Positions 21,917-29,187 of a stretch of 29,187 bases of DNA are shown piece after piece. A program made the position numbers and the translations under genes. Origin of the DNA: Clostridium sp. UBA1056 (GTDB lineage Bacteria; Bacillota; Clostridia; Clostridiales; Clostridiaceae); assembly GCA_002316385.1 (NCBI GenBank), contig DCDL01000058.1, positions 85,936 through 115,122 of the forward strand, read 5' to 3'. Each line of letters starts with the position of its first letter. Position 1 is the stretch's first letter. A model generated the notes under the pieces. The model was not told the origin of the DNA and ran no database searches. It worked only from the letters and a program-made list of their open reading frames with translations.

Positions 21917-22519
21917 ATGAGTGTAATTTGGGGAAAAATAATAAATAAATTGGGTGAGCCAGTTGAAAATGCAACAATTTGTGTAATGGATAAATTTTTT
22001 GAGCCGTTGCATACAACATATACCGATAAAAAAGGTAACTATAAATTAGATGTAGAAAATAAGGAATATCCATATTTATATGCTGTAAAAGATTATGCTG
22101 TAAATAATTTAGAATTCTGGTGTCAAGATATAGATTTGAAAGAGAATATAGAAATCAATGCCATTATTGATAAATTGGAGATATATGCTTTAAAGGTATT
22201 TAAGATAGATGGTGCATATCCTGCTCTTATGATATATTTTAGACCAATGAGTTTAGCAAATAAGTTACAAGGATTAACAGACTTATTACCTGATATAGAT
22301 AAATTTGAGATAACAATTAATGATAAAAAATCTGAAGTATATGTAGTAAATCAAGTTGAAGAATTTGTAGGGAATGGACAAAAAGTAAAAAGTTATTTAT
22401 TGCATATATCAATTCCAGAAGAAGGTTTAAAAGAATTTAATAACTATCTTTCCATACAAATAATTGATAAGGATGGAAACTTAGGACAAGCATCAACTTA
22501 TTTTATATTGAGTAAATAG
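21917..22519 (+). CDS. Carboxypeptidase regulatory-like domain protein
   Basis: This 200-residue protein has no signal peptide or membrane helix. Residues 1-75 (GKIINKLGEPVENATICVMD ... TYTDKKGNYKLDVENKEYPYLYAVKDYA) follow the carboxypeptidase regulatory-like beta-sandwich fold, in which an extension such as GEPVENA and a YTDKKGNY turn are diagnostic. The rest (76-200) is beta-rich and unrecognised; it ends in IQIIDKDGNLGQASTYFILSK, which looks like another Ig-like strand set. AAAGGAG lies 8 bases before the ATG. A strong terminator follows, so it is monocistronic. Function is unknown. Confidence 0.72.
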   Translation: MSVIWGKIINKLGEPVENATICVMDKFFEPLHTTYTDKKGNYKLDVENKEYPYLYAVKDYAVNNLEFWCQDIDLKENIEINAIIDKLEIYALKVFKIDGAYPALMIYFRPMSLANKLQGLTDLLPDIDKFEITINDKKSEVYVVNQVEEFVGNGQKVKSYLLHISIPEEGLKEFNNYLSIQIIDKDGNLGQASTYFILSK

Positions 22520-22554
22520 TTACCATTTACAGTTATAATAATATTCTTACTGTA

Positions 22555-22590
22555 AAAAGCTGAGATTAAGTCTCAGCTTTTATTTTTATA
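22555..22590 (+). terminator. Terminator after the carboxypeptidase-regulatory-like gene
   Basis: AAAAGCTGAGA (22555-22565) pairs perfectly with TCTCAGCTTTT (22571-22581) around TTAAG, followed by ATTTTTATA. Confidence 0.88.
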
Positions 22591-22815
22591 ACGATATTAT
22601 AATAATTTCTATTTTTGGATATATGATACTTTACTAGATATAAGTTAAAGTATAGGGGATCTTTGGATTTATTTACTAAAATACTAAATCTTTATTTGTA
22701 CATACAAGTAAAATAAAGATTTTCAATTAAGTAGTAATAATAGTAATCTTAAATTATTTCAATGGGTTAATAGTTATGCAACAATTTATTTTCATATAAT
22801 TGTATAATTAACCTA

Positions 22816-22865
22816 AATACTTTATCATTCAATATAACTATCATTATGTTGAATGATAAAGTATT
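22816..22865. repeat. Perfect 17-bp inverted repeat
   Basis: AATACTTTATCATTCAA (22816-22832) is exactly complementary to TTGAATGATAAAGTATT (22849-22865), with a 16-base loop that is itself nearly palindromic. A short T-rich stretch follows. It lies about 300 bases beyond the nearest upstream gene's own terminator, so it either ends an unseen transcript or is a small mobile or binding element. Confidence 0.5.
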
Positions 22866-23286
22866 TTATAAACTGTATATCAAAAACGCTATAAACTGCA
22901 TTAAAATTTAAAATAATACTAATATTAACAATAATATGAAGATTTTAAATTATATAAATATAAAAAATTACACGGGAATTAAAATTTATATGAAAACTAA
23001 AAATAACATAAACATTTCTTTTTTTAGTTAAATTAAGAATTGAATAAATATTGACTTGTATCATTAAATTAAAAGTAATATAAATACAACATATTTTGGT
23101 GAATGTATTTTTGGAGGTATTATACATTGGTATTTTCTAAAATATTTAAAATTTCAATATGATCTAATAAGTTTAAGTATTAAATATATTATACTTACAC
23201 TAATATATACTTTTAACTTTTATAAAAATCACATTTAAATTTTTTTCTACATAGTATATAAGAGTATATTATATAGGAGTGATTTA

Positions 23287-23862
23287 ATGTATAATATAAA
23301 ACCTAAAACTTACGATTTGAAATCAATTAATGGAATTTCTATGAGACAGTTAGATGAACACTACAAATTATATGTAGGTTATGTAAATAAGCTAAATGAA
23401 ATCTGGAATACTCCCTATATACCTAGTAATTTTACTGGAAGTAATACAACATATTCAAAAATGCGTAGCTTGAAACTTGGTGAGACATATGCTCTAGATG
23501 GTGTAAAACTTCATCAGCTTTATTTCGAAAATATGACTGGGGGTAATAATACTCCTTATGGTTCAGTGCTTGACGCTATAATAGATGAATTTTCTTCTTT
23601 TGAGAATTTTATATCCTATCTTACAGATGTAGGATTATCTATGAGGGGGTGGGCAGTCCTTACAATTGATTCCATGGATAACAAGCTCCATATAATAGGA
23701 AGCGATTTACATGACACTGGAGCTGTATGGCTTTCTCATCCAATATTAGTTATGGACCTTTATGAGCATGCATACTTTATGGACTTTGGAACTGATAAAG
23801 CAAAATATATATCTACATTTATTAAGAATATAAATTGGAAGGTTTTAAATGACAGGTTTTAA
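23287..23862 (+). CDS. Fe/Mn superoxide dismutase family protein
   Basis: This 191-residue protein fits the Fe/Mn SOD fold. All four expected metal ligands are present: His25 (LDEHYKLYVGYV), His76 (VKLHQLYFENM), Asp157 and His161 (VMDLYEHAYFMDFG). The GGNNTPYGSVLDAIIDEFSSFENFISYLTDVG part and the closing NINWKVLNDRF are also typical. Sequence around the active site is unusual: MRGWAVLTID where standard enzymes have GSGWAWL, and LHQLYFENM where they have HTFFWNNL-like sequence. It may therefore differ in metal preference or activity. Such divergent SODs occur in spore-formers. It has GGAG 8 bases before the ATG, no signal peptide and its own terminator. Confidence 0.85.
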   Translation: MYNIKPKTYDLKSINGISMRQLDEHYKLYVGYVNKLNEIWNTPYIPSNFTGSNTTYSKMRSLKLGETYALDGVKLHQLYFENMTGGNNTPYGSVLDAIIDEFSSFENFISYLTDVGLSMRGWAVLTIDSMDNKLHIIGSDLHDTGAVWLSHPILVMDLYEHAYFMDFGTDKAKYISTFIKNINWKVLNDRF

Positions 23863-23894
23863 AAATATATTTCCTTAATCTATGATATGAATAT

Positions 23895-23932
23895 AAAATC
23901 ATAATATTAAATCTCTATGATATTATGATTTT
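23895..23932. terminator. Bidirectional terminator after the SOD gene
   Basis: AAAATCATAATAT (23895-23907) pairs perfectly with ATATTATGATTTT (23920-23932) with a 12-base loop. It ends the SOD gene and probably also the convergent membrane-protein gene, whose stop is at 23939. Confidence 0.78.
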
Positions 23933-23938
23933 AGTTTA

Positions 23939-24385
23939 TTAAAACTCTTCTTTTTTAGTATAATTAATTAGAAAATATATAAAAGTTAAATATATTATAA
24001 TATTGAATGAATACTTGTTTAAATAATTTTCTTTATTAAAAAAATAAAATAAAACTATTAATATTGATATAATACAATATGTAATGTTAAATATTTTTAT
24101 TAGTTTTAATTTTATTATTGGTAAAAATACACTAATATTCTTAAATTTTATTATGTTAAATATAATCATTGGTAATATTAAAATTATAATCAATGATATA
24201 CCTACATGCTTTGCTTTAATATAGATATTATTATTACTTATAGATATTATGAATATACAAACTAAGTATAGAAATGAAAGCACAATAACATTTTTTTGAA
24301 TATTACTGTATAATGTTAAGTTTTTATTATCCATTTTATTCATAAATATAATATTTAAAAACAAAATAGGTAGAATGAGATACAT
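23939..24385 (-). CDS. Small hydrophobic membrane protein of unknown function
   Basis: This 148-residue protein has four to five hydrophobic helices and lysine- and asparagine-rich loops, ending in a KKEEF tail. No family is recognised, and its extremely AT-rich, Ile/Asn/Phe-heavy composition makes homology hard to judge by eye. The ATG at 24385 has no good ribosome site. A G6 run lies about 28 bases upstream, and the codons between are open (IIIFIIDGL), so an upstream non-ATG start is conceivable. It is probably real because the frame is long for such AT-rich DNA and a terminator lies at its end, but expression is uncertain. Confidence 0.5.
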   Translation of the reverse strand: MYLILPILFLNIIFMNKMDNKNLTLYSNIQKNVIVLSFLYLVCIFIISISNNNIYIKAKHVGISLIIILILPMIIFNIIKFKNISVFLPIIKLKLIKIFNITYCIISILIVLFYFFNKENYLNKYSFNIIIYLTFIYFLINYTKKEEF

Positions 24386-24612
24386 TAATCCATCTATTAT
24401 AAAAATAATAATCCCCCCTTTAGAAATATTTTTTACGATACTAGTATAATTTAAAATATATTTTCCTCTTTAATTGTATAATATTAATATAAAATTGTAA
24501 AATATATTACTTATTATATATTATGTTTGTATATCTAAATTATGGGTCTATAAGATAACATTTCATTTATAGTAGTAATATATAATAATAATGTAAAAAG
24601 GGTGGGGTTAAA

Positions 24613-25119
24613 TTGTACATTAAACAATTATCAGAAAGCGAAGAAAAAGCACTAAATCAAAGATTTGAAAAGATAAAAGAATTGCAAGAAAAAGGCATAT
24701 GCTTCGGATGTTATAACTTTAATACAGGAGATATATTCACTGACGAAGGTTTGATTTTTTACGAAGATGATAAGGTAAGGTGCCAATTTGAAAAGTATCC
24801 AAGAGCAACTGGGCATACAATTATTGTATCAAAGGAACATTATGAAGATATTTCTGAAATGCCTCTTGAATTAGGAACATATATATTAAAAATATCAGAT
24901 GCAATAATTAAACTTCATAAAGAAATTATTGGTGCAGAAAAAGTATATATGTGTACAATATGTGACGGTAAAAGGAACCACTTGCATTTTCAACTTTTCC
25001 CTCGATTAAAAGGAGAGCCGAGGGGGTATGGAAATTTTGTCAGAGAAGAAGGAATTATTATGGATTACCATGAAACAGTAGAACTTTATAAGTGTAAAAT
25101 GAAAGAATTTATACTATAG
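24613..25119 (+). CDS. HIT-family protein with GalT-like HxHxQ active site
   Basis: This 168-residue histidine-triad protein has the fold's first strands as KYPRATGHTIIVSKEHYEDISEM and the active site as NHLHFQLFPR. That gives His123-x-His125-x-Gln127. The third position is Gln, as in the transferase branch (GalT, Ap4A phosphorylase), rather than the His of hydrolases such as Hint and Fhit. A CFGC pair (Cys30, Cys33) matches the zinc-binding CxxC of HIT proteins, and a second CTIC pair lies at Cys114/Cys117. The likely chemistry is nucleotidyl or AMP transfer through a nucleotidyl-His intermediate; the substrate is unknown. The start is TTG at 24613 behind GGGTGGGG. Confidence 0.82.
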   Translation: MYIKQLSESEEKALNQRFEKIKELQEKGICFGCYNFNTGDIFTDEGLIFYEDDKVRCQFEKYPRATGHTIIVSKEHYEDISEMPLELGTYILKISDAIIKLHKEIIGAEKVYMCTICDGKRNHLHFQLFPRLKGEPRGYGNFVREEGIIMDYHETVELYKCKMKEFIL

Positions 25120-25122
25120 GTC

Positions 25123-25169
25123 ATGAAGTACAAGAAGTTTATTTGTAAAATGCAACTGTAGTACTTCAT
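25123..25169 (+). terminator. Hairpin just after the HIT gene
   Basis: ATGAAGTAC (25123-25131) pairs with GTACTTCAT (25161-25169) across a 29-base loop and is followed by ATTTTAG. The large loop makes it a weak terminator candidate; the stronger one lies at 25217-25259. Confidence 0.4.
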
Positions 25170-25216
25170 ATTTTAGACGAATATATTAATATAGCTTCTA
25201 ATATTTCAACCTAATG

Positions 25217-25259
25217 AGAAAAGACTTGCTATTTTTGTACTAAAAAGCAAGTCTTTTCT
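25217..25259. terminator. Bidirectional terminator between the HIT and adhesin genes
   Basis: AGAAAAGACTTGCT (25217-25230) pairs perfectly with AGCAAGTCTTTTCT (25246-25259), with a 15-base loop. It separates two convergent genes and can end both. Confidence 0.85.
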
Positions 25260-25329
25260 AATGTTATTTATTAAATTTACACATTTAATGGGAAGTCGTT
25301 AGTTTATTAATTAGCCCCTTTTTTTGTTA

Positions 25330-28300
25330 TTATTTTCTTTTGGTCATAAAGCATCCTGAAATAACTGCTAGAGTACCTAAAACATAAAGGCTAAGGGAGC
25401 CTGCACCACCTGTTTTTGGAAGTACATTTATTGGGGATTTAGGTTTATTTCCCTGCACATTAGTAGGTACTGATGTATCTTTTGAAGCACCAGGCTTTTC
25501 TCCACCTGAATTGTCAGGCTTTGTAGGGTCAGGATCTTCAGGCTTTATAGGTTCTTCTATAATTATTTTAGTATTATCCACTGATAGTACCTTAGTTTCT
25601 TCAGGGTTTATATTGAATTTTATCTCTTCAGTACTTAATTTATATCCTATTGGAGCTTGTTTCTCTACCATGATATACTCACCAGGTAGTAAATTTAATT
25701 TTGATACTCCATCTTTGTCTGTGGTTACCTCTGTTACTAGTTTTCCGTCTTTATCTTTAATAATAAATATGGCTCCCTCTAATAATATATTTTTATTTTG
25801 AGCATCCACTTTATTAATTATTAGTGTACCCTCTTTTATCTTGTTTTCAAATACTATGTTTAACTTAGAAGTCTCACCTAGAACTACAGAGAACTTCTTA
25901 ACCTCTTTGGATAACTCATAATTTTCCGGTGCCTTGATTTCCTCTAAAGTATATTCTCCTGGAATCAACTGGGTTATAGCCTTTCCTTCTTTATCGGTAG
26001 TTAACTTTGTTACAACATTTCCATTAGAATCCTTTATATTAAATTCTGCTCCTTGTAGAACTTTAGAATTATCATATTTATCCACTTTAGTGATTTCTAC
26101 TCCCCCTTTAATCACTGAATTTTCTACTATAATTTCCTTTGTAGCAGTTTGACCCTTTTCAATAATGAAAGGAATTTCTTTTTGCGATAACTCATATCCT
26201 AAAGGTGCTTTTGTTTCTACTAAAGTGTAGCTGCCTGGTACTAGTGTTGCACTGGCAGAACCCTCTTCTCCAGTCTTTATGGTAGTAACTACATTTCCTG
26301 CTGCATCTTTAATATTAAATTCTGCCCCTGGTAATAACTTTGATGAATCTAAATCATCAACTTTCTTCACCATAACCTTTCCTGTGTCCAGTTTATTTTT
26401 CACAGTAAGGGTAATGGAAGTTTTTTCTCCTGCTGTAATTTCAAAAGGTATTATATCTTCTGATAATATATATCCTTCGGGGGCTTTGGTTTCTTGTAGG
26501 GTATACTTTCCAGGTAATAAAGTTGAACTTGCAGCCCCATTATCTGAGGACACTAGAGTATCTACTACTTTACCCTCTGAATTTTTAATTTGGAACTCGG
26601 CATCCTTTAGCCTTTTATTATTGTCATCCATATCCACTTTAATAACTGTTACTTCACCTTTCTCCAGCTTGTTTTTAGCTTGGATCTTTATAGGTTCTGA
26701 TACATCAGAAGTAACTTCAAAAGCAATAGGAGTCTTATCTAAAACATACCCTGCCGGTGCTTTAGTTTCTACTAAAGTATAATTTCCTGGTATTAAACTA
26801 GCTTTACCAATGCCATCTTCTCCAGTGATTATATTTTTCACTAGGCTATTGTTCTTATCCATTATTTGAAAATGAGCATCTTTTAGTTTTATACCTGCAT
26901 CTTCACTATCTACCTTTTCTATGATAACTTCACCTTGAATTAATTCATTAGTAAATTCTAAAAGGATACTTTGTCCATCTGTCTCTATTTTAAAGTCTTT
27001 TTCTTCATTTAAAATTTTGTATCCTTGTGGGGCTTCTACTTCTACTATTTTATATTCTCCGTAGGGTAGATTATCATAGACAGCAAGTCCATCTTCTCCA
27101 GTAGTAAGCTCTGCTACTTTGTCTCCAGCTAAGTTTTTAATTTCAAATTTTGCTCCTTGCAAAGCTTTATTTTTATCTTGGCTGTCTACTTTCTTTATGG
27201 AAACTGAGCCATTTATTAATTTATTGCTTTTGGTTATCTCTATTAATTTCTGTTCTCCAGTGACTACAACCTCTTGTTCCTCTTGAGATAAAGCATATCC
27301 TGTAGGCGCTTTAACCTCCTTTAATATATAGGTTCCTACCTTAAGATTTTGAAACTGAGCAATACCATTTACATCTGTTACTTCATTATAAGTGGTATTA
27401 TCCCCTTTATTCATCAGTTGGAACTCTGCTCCTGGAAGAACTTTTGAAGGATTGTCCTCATCAACTTTTTTAACTCCTATTTGAGAAAATTCAGGGTCAT
27501 TGTTTACATTAGGTAGCTGAAGAACTATCCCTTCACTGCTTTTATCTATAGTAAAAGGAATCTTAGAGTCATCTAATACATAATCATCCGGGGCCTTAAC
27601 TTCTTGCAAGCTGTAGTTCCCTTCAGAAGAAAGTTCAATGATACCTTCACCCTTTTCATCTGTTACTATATTGTTTAATATTTCATTACCTTTATTATCT
27701 AAAACCTTAAATACTGCTCCTGGAAGACCTTGTCCTGTAATAGAATCTGTCTTTTTAAATCTTACATCATACGTCTTTCTCGTAACAGTGGTATTTGCCC
27801 CTACAGTATTATTAACCGTTTCACCAGGTTTAACATCTGAAAAATCAGTAATTATTTTTACTTCTTTTCTCATTCCTGCAGGTATTGCTCCATTACTATT
27901 CTTTATAGAAACAGTATGAGTATCCTGGTCATAAGTTACTGCAAATTCCTCAGTAGAAATAGCATCCACAAACTTAATTCTTTTATCCAATTTATCTGTT
28001 AAGTTAATCGAATCCTTTGAAAATACATTATCATTCTCAAATCTTAAAGTATATATTACGGTTTGATCTTCACTTTTATTACTTATAATTGATTTATCCA
28101 CAGTTTTATAACCATTTATTGCCCCTGAATAATTGTAAGGTTTTAAATAGAAATCTTGCATTTCAATTTTTTTCTCGCCATTTTCCTCATATTCAATTTT
28201 TGCAGAATTAGAGATTTTAAGGTCGCTTCTTAATACTTTAACCTTATAAAAAACCCTATATTGATCTTTAATATCCCCAAAATTAATTTGAAGATAATTC

Positions 28301-29061
28301 TTATTAGTTACTATAGGAAATGTATTTTCAGGCACATCTGTATAGCTTCCGCCATTTATAATTTTTATTTTTACAGAATTTTCTATAAGCTCCGTTTCAT
28401 AAGGTAAAAAATCCTTAACTACAACATTATTTAGCTTTCCTAATTTAGGGTTAACTTCTAGATAAAACTCTAGTTCACTGCATCCTGGATACATAATACC
28501 ACTACTTGCTGAATCTTGAACATAATTTTCTGATTGCCTAGGAGTAAATTTAACTATAGATCTGATTTCTTTTCCAGCAACCCCTGTGCTCAAAGGTAAA
28601 ATAGCTATGTTACGCTGAGTTTCTACTTCTCCATACTTCACCTTAACAGTGGCATCCTTAGTTTTAGTTGTATCATTTACGGCGATGGCACCTAAACCTA
28701 TATAACCAGCTAAAGCAGTGGATGCATTAGCACCAAAAGTAAGAGTTAATTTATTACCCGTTTTTACCATGCTTTTAAAATGCTGTTTACTATATACTGG
28801 AGTAACATTTGTTAAACTTTCTGGAATTTCAATTACTAAGGTGTCTCCTTCTTTAATTTGGTTATGATTTAACACCTCATATTTAATATTAAAATCCACG
28901 AATCTTCCAGATTGAACTTCTGTTTCAGAAGTCTTTATGGTTATGTTTAACGGTAAACTATCAGCTGAAACTACTTGTGGAGTAAATATGCTCAGAAAAT
29001 TAGCAATAAAATAAAACACAAAAGTTACAACACTGACAATTTTCTTTTTACTATCTTTCAA
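25330..29061 (-). CDS. LPXTG-anchored surface adhesin with eight SpaA/Cna-B repeats
   Basis: This is a 1243-residue sortase substrate. A signal peptide (about 1-33, cut near VVSA) leads to an N-terminal beta-rich region (34-430) resembling surface-adhesin Ig-like domains. Eight SpaA/Cna-B-type domains follow (431-1165), then a Pro-rich wall spacer (1168-1212), LPKTG at 1214-1218, a hydrophobic helix and a KRK tail. The lysines of domains 2-8 fall at 532, 624, 716, 808, 900, 992 and 1084, exactly 92 apart. Each domain has a partner Glu in LxExKAP-like sequence and a terminal Asn, the triad that forms isopeptide cross-links. It could be an adhesin or pilin-like stalk. The start is TTG behind GAGGG. 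No sortase gene lies in the window. Confidence 0.9.
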   Translation of the reverse strand: MKDSKKKIVSVVTFVFYFIANFLSIFTPQVVSADSLPLNITIKTSETEVQSGRFVDFNIKYEVLNHNQIKEGDTLVIEIPESLTNVTPVYSKQHFKSMVKTGNKLTLTFGANASTALAGYIGLGAIAVNDTTKTKDATVKVKYGEVETQRNIAILPLSTGVAGKEIRSIVKFTPRQSENYVQDSASSGIMYPGCSELEFYLEVNPKLGKLNNVVVKDFLPYETELIENSVKIKIINGGSYTDVPENTFPIVTNKNYLQINFGDIKDQYRVFYKVKVLRSDLKISNSAKIEYEENGEKKIEMQDFYLKPYNYSGAINGYKTVDKSIISNKSEDQTVIYTLRFENDNVFSKDSINLTDKLDKRIKFVDAISTEEFAVTYDQDTHTVSIKNSNGAIPAGMRKEVKIITDFSDVKPGETVNNTVGANTTVTRKTYDVRFKKTDSITGQGLPGAVFKVLDNKGNEILNNIVTDEKGEGIIELSSEGNYSLQEVKAPDDYVLDDSKIPFTIDKSSEGIVLQLPNVNNDPEFSQIGVKKVDEDNPSKVLPGAEFQLMNKGDNTTYNEVTDVNGIAQFQNLKVGTYILKEVKAPTGYALSQEEQEVVVTGEQKLIEITKSNKLINGSVSIKKVDSQDKNKALQGAKFEIKNLAGDKVAELTTGEDGLAVYDNLPYGEYKIVEVEAPQGYKILNEEKDFKIETDGQSILLEFTNELIQGEVIIEKVDSEDAGIKLKDAHFQIMDKNNSLVKNIITGEDGIGKASLIPGNYTLVETKAPAGYVLDKTPIAFEVTSDVSEPIKIQAKNKLEKGEVTVIKVDMDDNNKRLKDAEFQIKNSEGKVVDTLVSSDNGAASSTLLPGKYTLQETKAPEGYILSEDIIPFEITAGEKTSITLTVKNKLDTGKVMVKKVDDLDSSKLLPGAEFNIKDAAGNVVTTIKTGEEGSASATLVPGSYTLVETKAPLGYELSQKEIPFIIEKGQTATKEIIVENSVIKGGVEITKVDKYDNSKVLQGAEFNIKDSNGNVVTKLTTDKEGKAITQLIPGEYTLEEIKAPENYELSKEVKKFSVVLGETSKLNIVFENKIKEGTLIINKVDAQNKNILLEGAIFIIKDKDGKLVTEVTTDKDGVSKLNLLPGEYIMVEKQAPIGYKLSTEEIKFNINPEETKVLSVDNTKIIIEEPIKPEDPDPTKPDNSGGEKPGASKDTSVPTNVQGNKPKSPINVLPKTGGAGSLSLYVLGTLAVISGCFMTKRK

Positions 29062-29187
29062 TAAAAATCCCTCATTTCATTATTTTTTAGAATTAAATAC
29101 TTGTTAAAGATTTATCTTAGGCATCTGAAAATAAATAATAAGTCAAAGATGTGAAGTATATTTTGAGTTAGACAAGGAAACAGGTTC
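29062..29187. repeat. Right-edge copy of the dispersed repeat and adhesin upstream region
   Basis: TTAGGCATCTGAAAATAAA (29117-29135) is the exact reverse complement of bases 1-19. The sequence beyond it (AAGTCAAAGATGTGAAGTA from 29140, then ...AAGGAAACAGGTTC) is not seen elsewhere here, except that AAGGAAAC recurs in the element at 4501-4670. The adhesin ribosome site GAGGG lies at about 29071-29075. I see no confident promoter. Confidence 0.5.

Larger units (their letters stand above)
22520..23286. other. Intergenic stretch of about 770 bases
   Basis: Very AT-rich and without a convincing gene. It holds the terminator at 22555-22590 and the perfect 17-bp inverted repeat at 22816-22865. A small RNA ending at that hairpin is possible but unsupported by a clear promoter. 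Just before 23287 TATAGGAGTGATTTA supplies the SOD ribosome site. Confidence 0.5.

Noticed and set aside
25511..27919. Several long plus-strand reading frames opposite the adhesin gene
   Set aside because: They lack ribosome sites, repeat with the 276-bp period of the adhesin and give low-complexity Ser/Val/Phe-rich translations. They are shadows of the repeats on the coding strand.
25330..29061. A complete pilus operon
   Set aside because: No sortase, backbone pilin with a pilin lysine motif or second LPXTG protein is present in the window, so only a single anchored surface protein is supported.

Overview
The window is low-GC DNA of Clostridium type. Codons are AT-rich, Shine-Dalgarno sequences are strong (GGAGG and close variants), T-tailed hairpins separate the genes, and the gene families are clostridial. 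The exception is about 2.4 kb (8659-11019), which is plainly GC-richer and looks acquired. No tRNA, rRNA, CRISPR array or intact insertion sequence was found. The first 19 bases recur in inverted orientation at 29117-29135, so both ends appear to lie in copies of one dispersed repeat. The window may be a whole contig that stopped at repeats.

Layout, left to right. 1-641: decayed intergenic DNA with a MerR stump and a promoter with a mini-ORF, then an EamA-type transporter. 1700-4204 (minus): vanY-vanR-vanS, a cell-wall D,D-carboxypeptidase with its two-component system and no D-Ala-D-X ligase. 4501-4670: a structured repeat. 4848-6014 (minus): a TipA-like MerR regulator with a duplicated ligand domain, an internal start and a classic 19-bp-spacer MerR promoter. 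6352-8460: aldo/keto reductase and iron-sulfur flavoprotein genes, divergent from an HxlR regulator. 8659-11019 (minus): the GC-richer alkylation-repair operon alkA-adaA-ogt plus a CCG-domain Fe-S protein, with every junction overlapping or abutting; adaA carries a frameshift in an A9 run. 11303-14001: a short UvrA-like ABC gene with an in-frame stop at codon 8 and a MarR gene behind it. 14067-17056 (minus): DUF3189, remnants, a PIG-L deacetylase and a GNAT acetyltransferase. 17339-18922: a lipoprotein, an esterase remnant and a DUF1835/DUF3658 protein. 19003-20950 (minus): an ECF sigma factor with its membrane anti-sigma partner. 21106-21720: a broken ABC exporter membrane domain. 21917-25119: a carboxypeptidase-regulatory-like protein, an Fe/Mn superoxide dismutase, a small membrane protein and a HIT-family protein. 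25330-29061 (minus): a 1243-residue LPXTG surface adhesin with eight SpaA/Cna-B repeats, seven of them in a 92-residue register.

Most of the window is stress response and envelope biology: antibiotic and cell-wall sensing (van, TipA-like, UvrA-like/MarR), electrophile and redox stress (HxlR locus, SOD), DNA alkylation repair, sigma/anti-sigma signalling and a surface adhesin. Decay is frequent (MerR, PHP, esterase and ABC remnants, the UvrA-like 5' end, the adaA frameshift). The best leads are the TipA-like gene with its domain duplication, internal start and promoter; the adaA slippery-run frameshift; the paired covarying hairpins at 4574-4639; and the CCG Fe-S protein coupled to alkylation repair.
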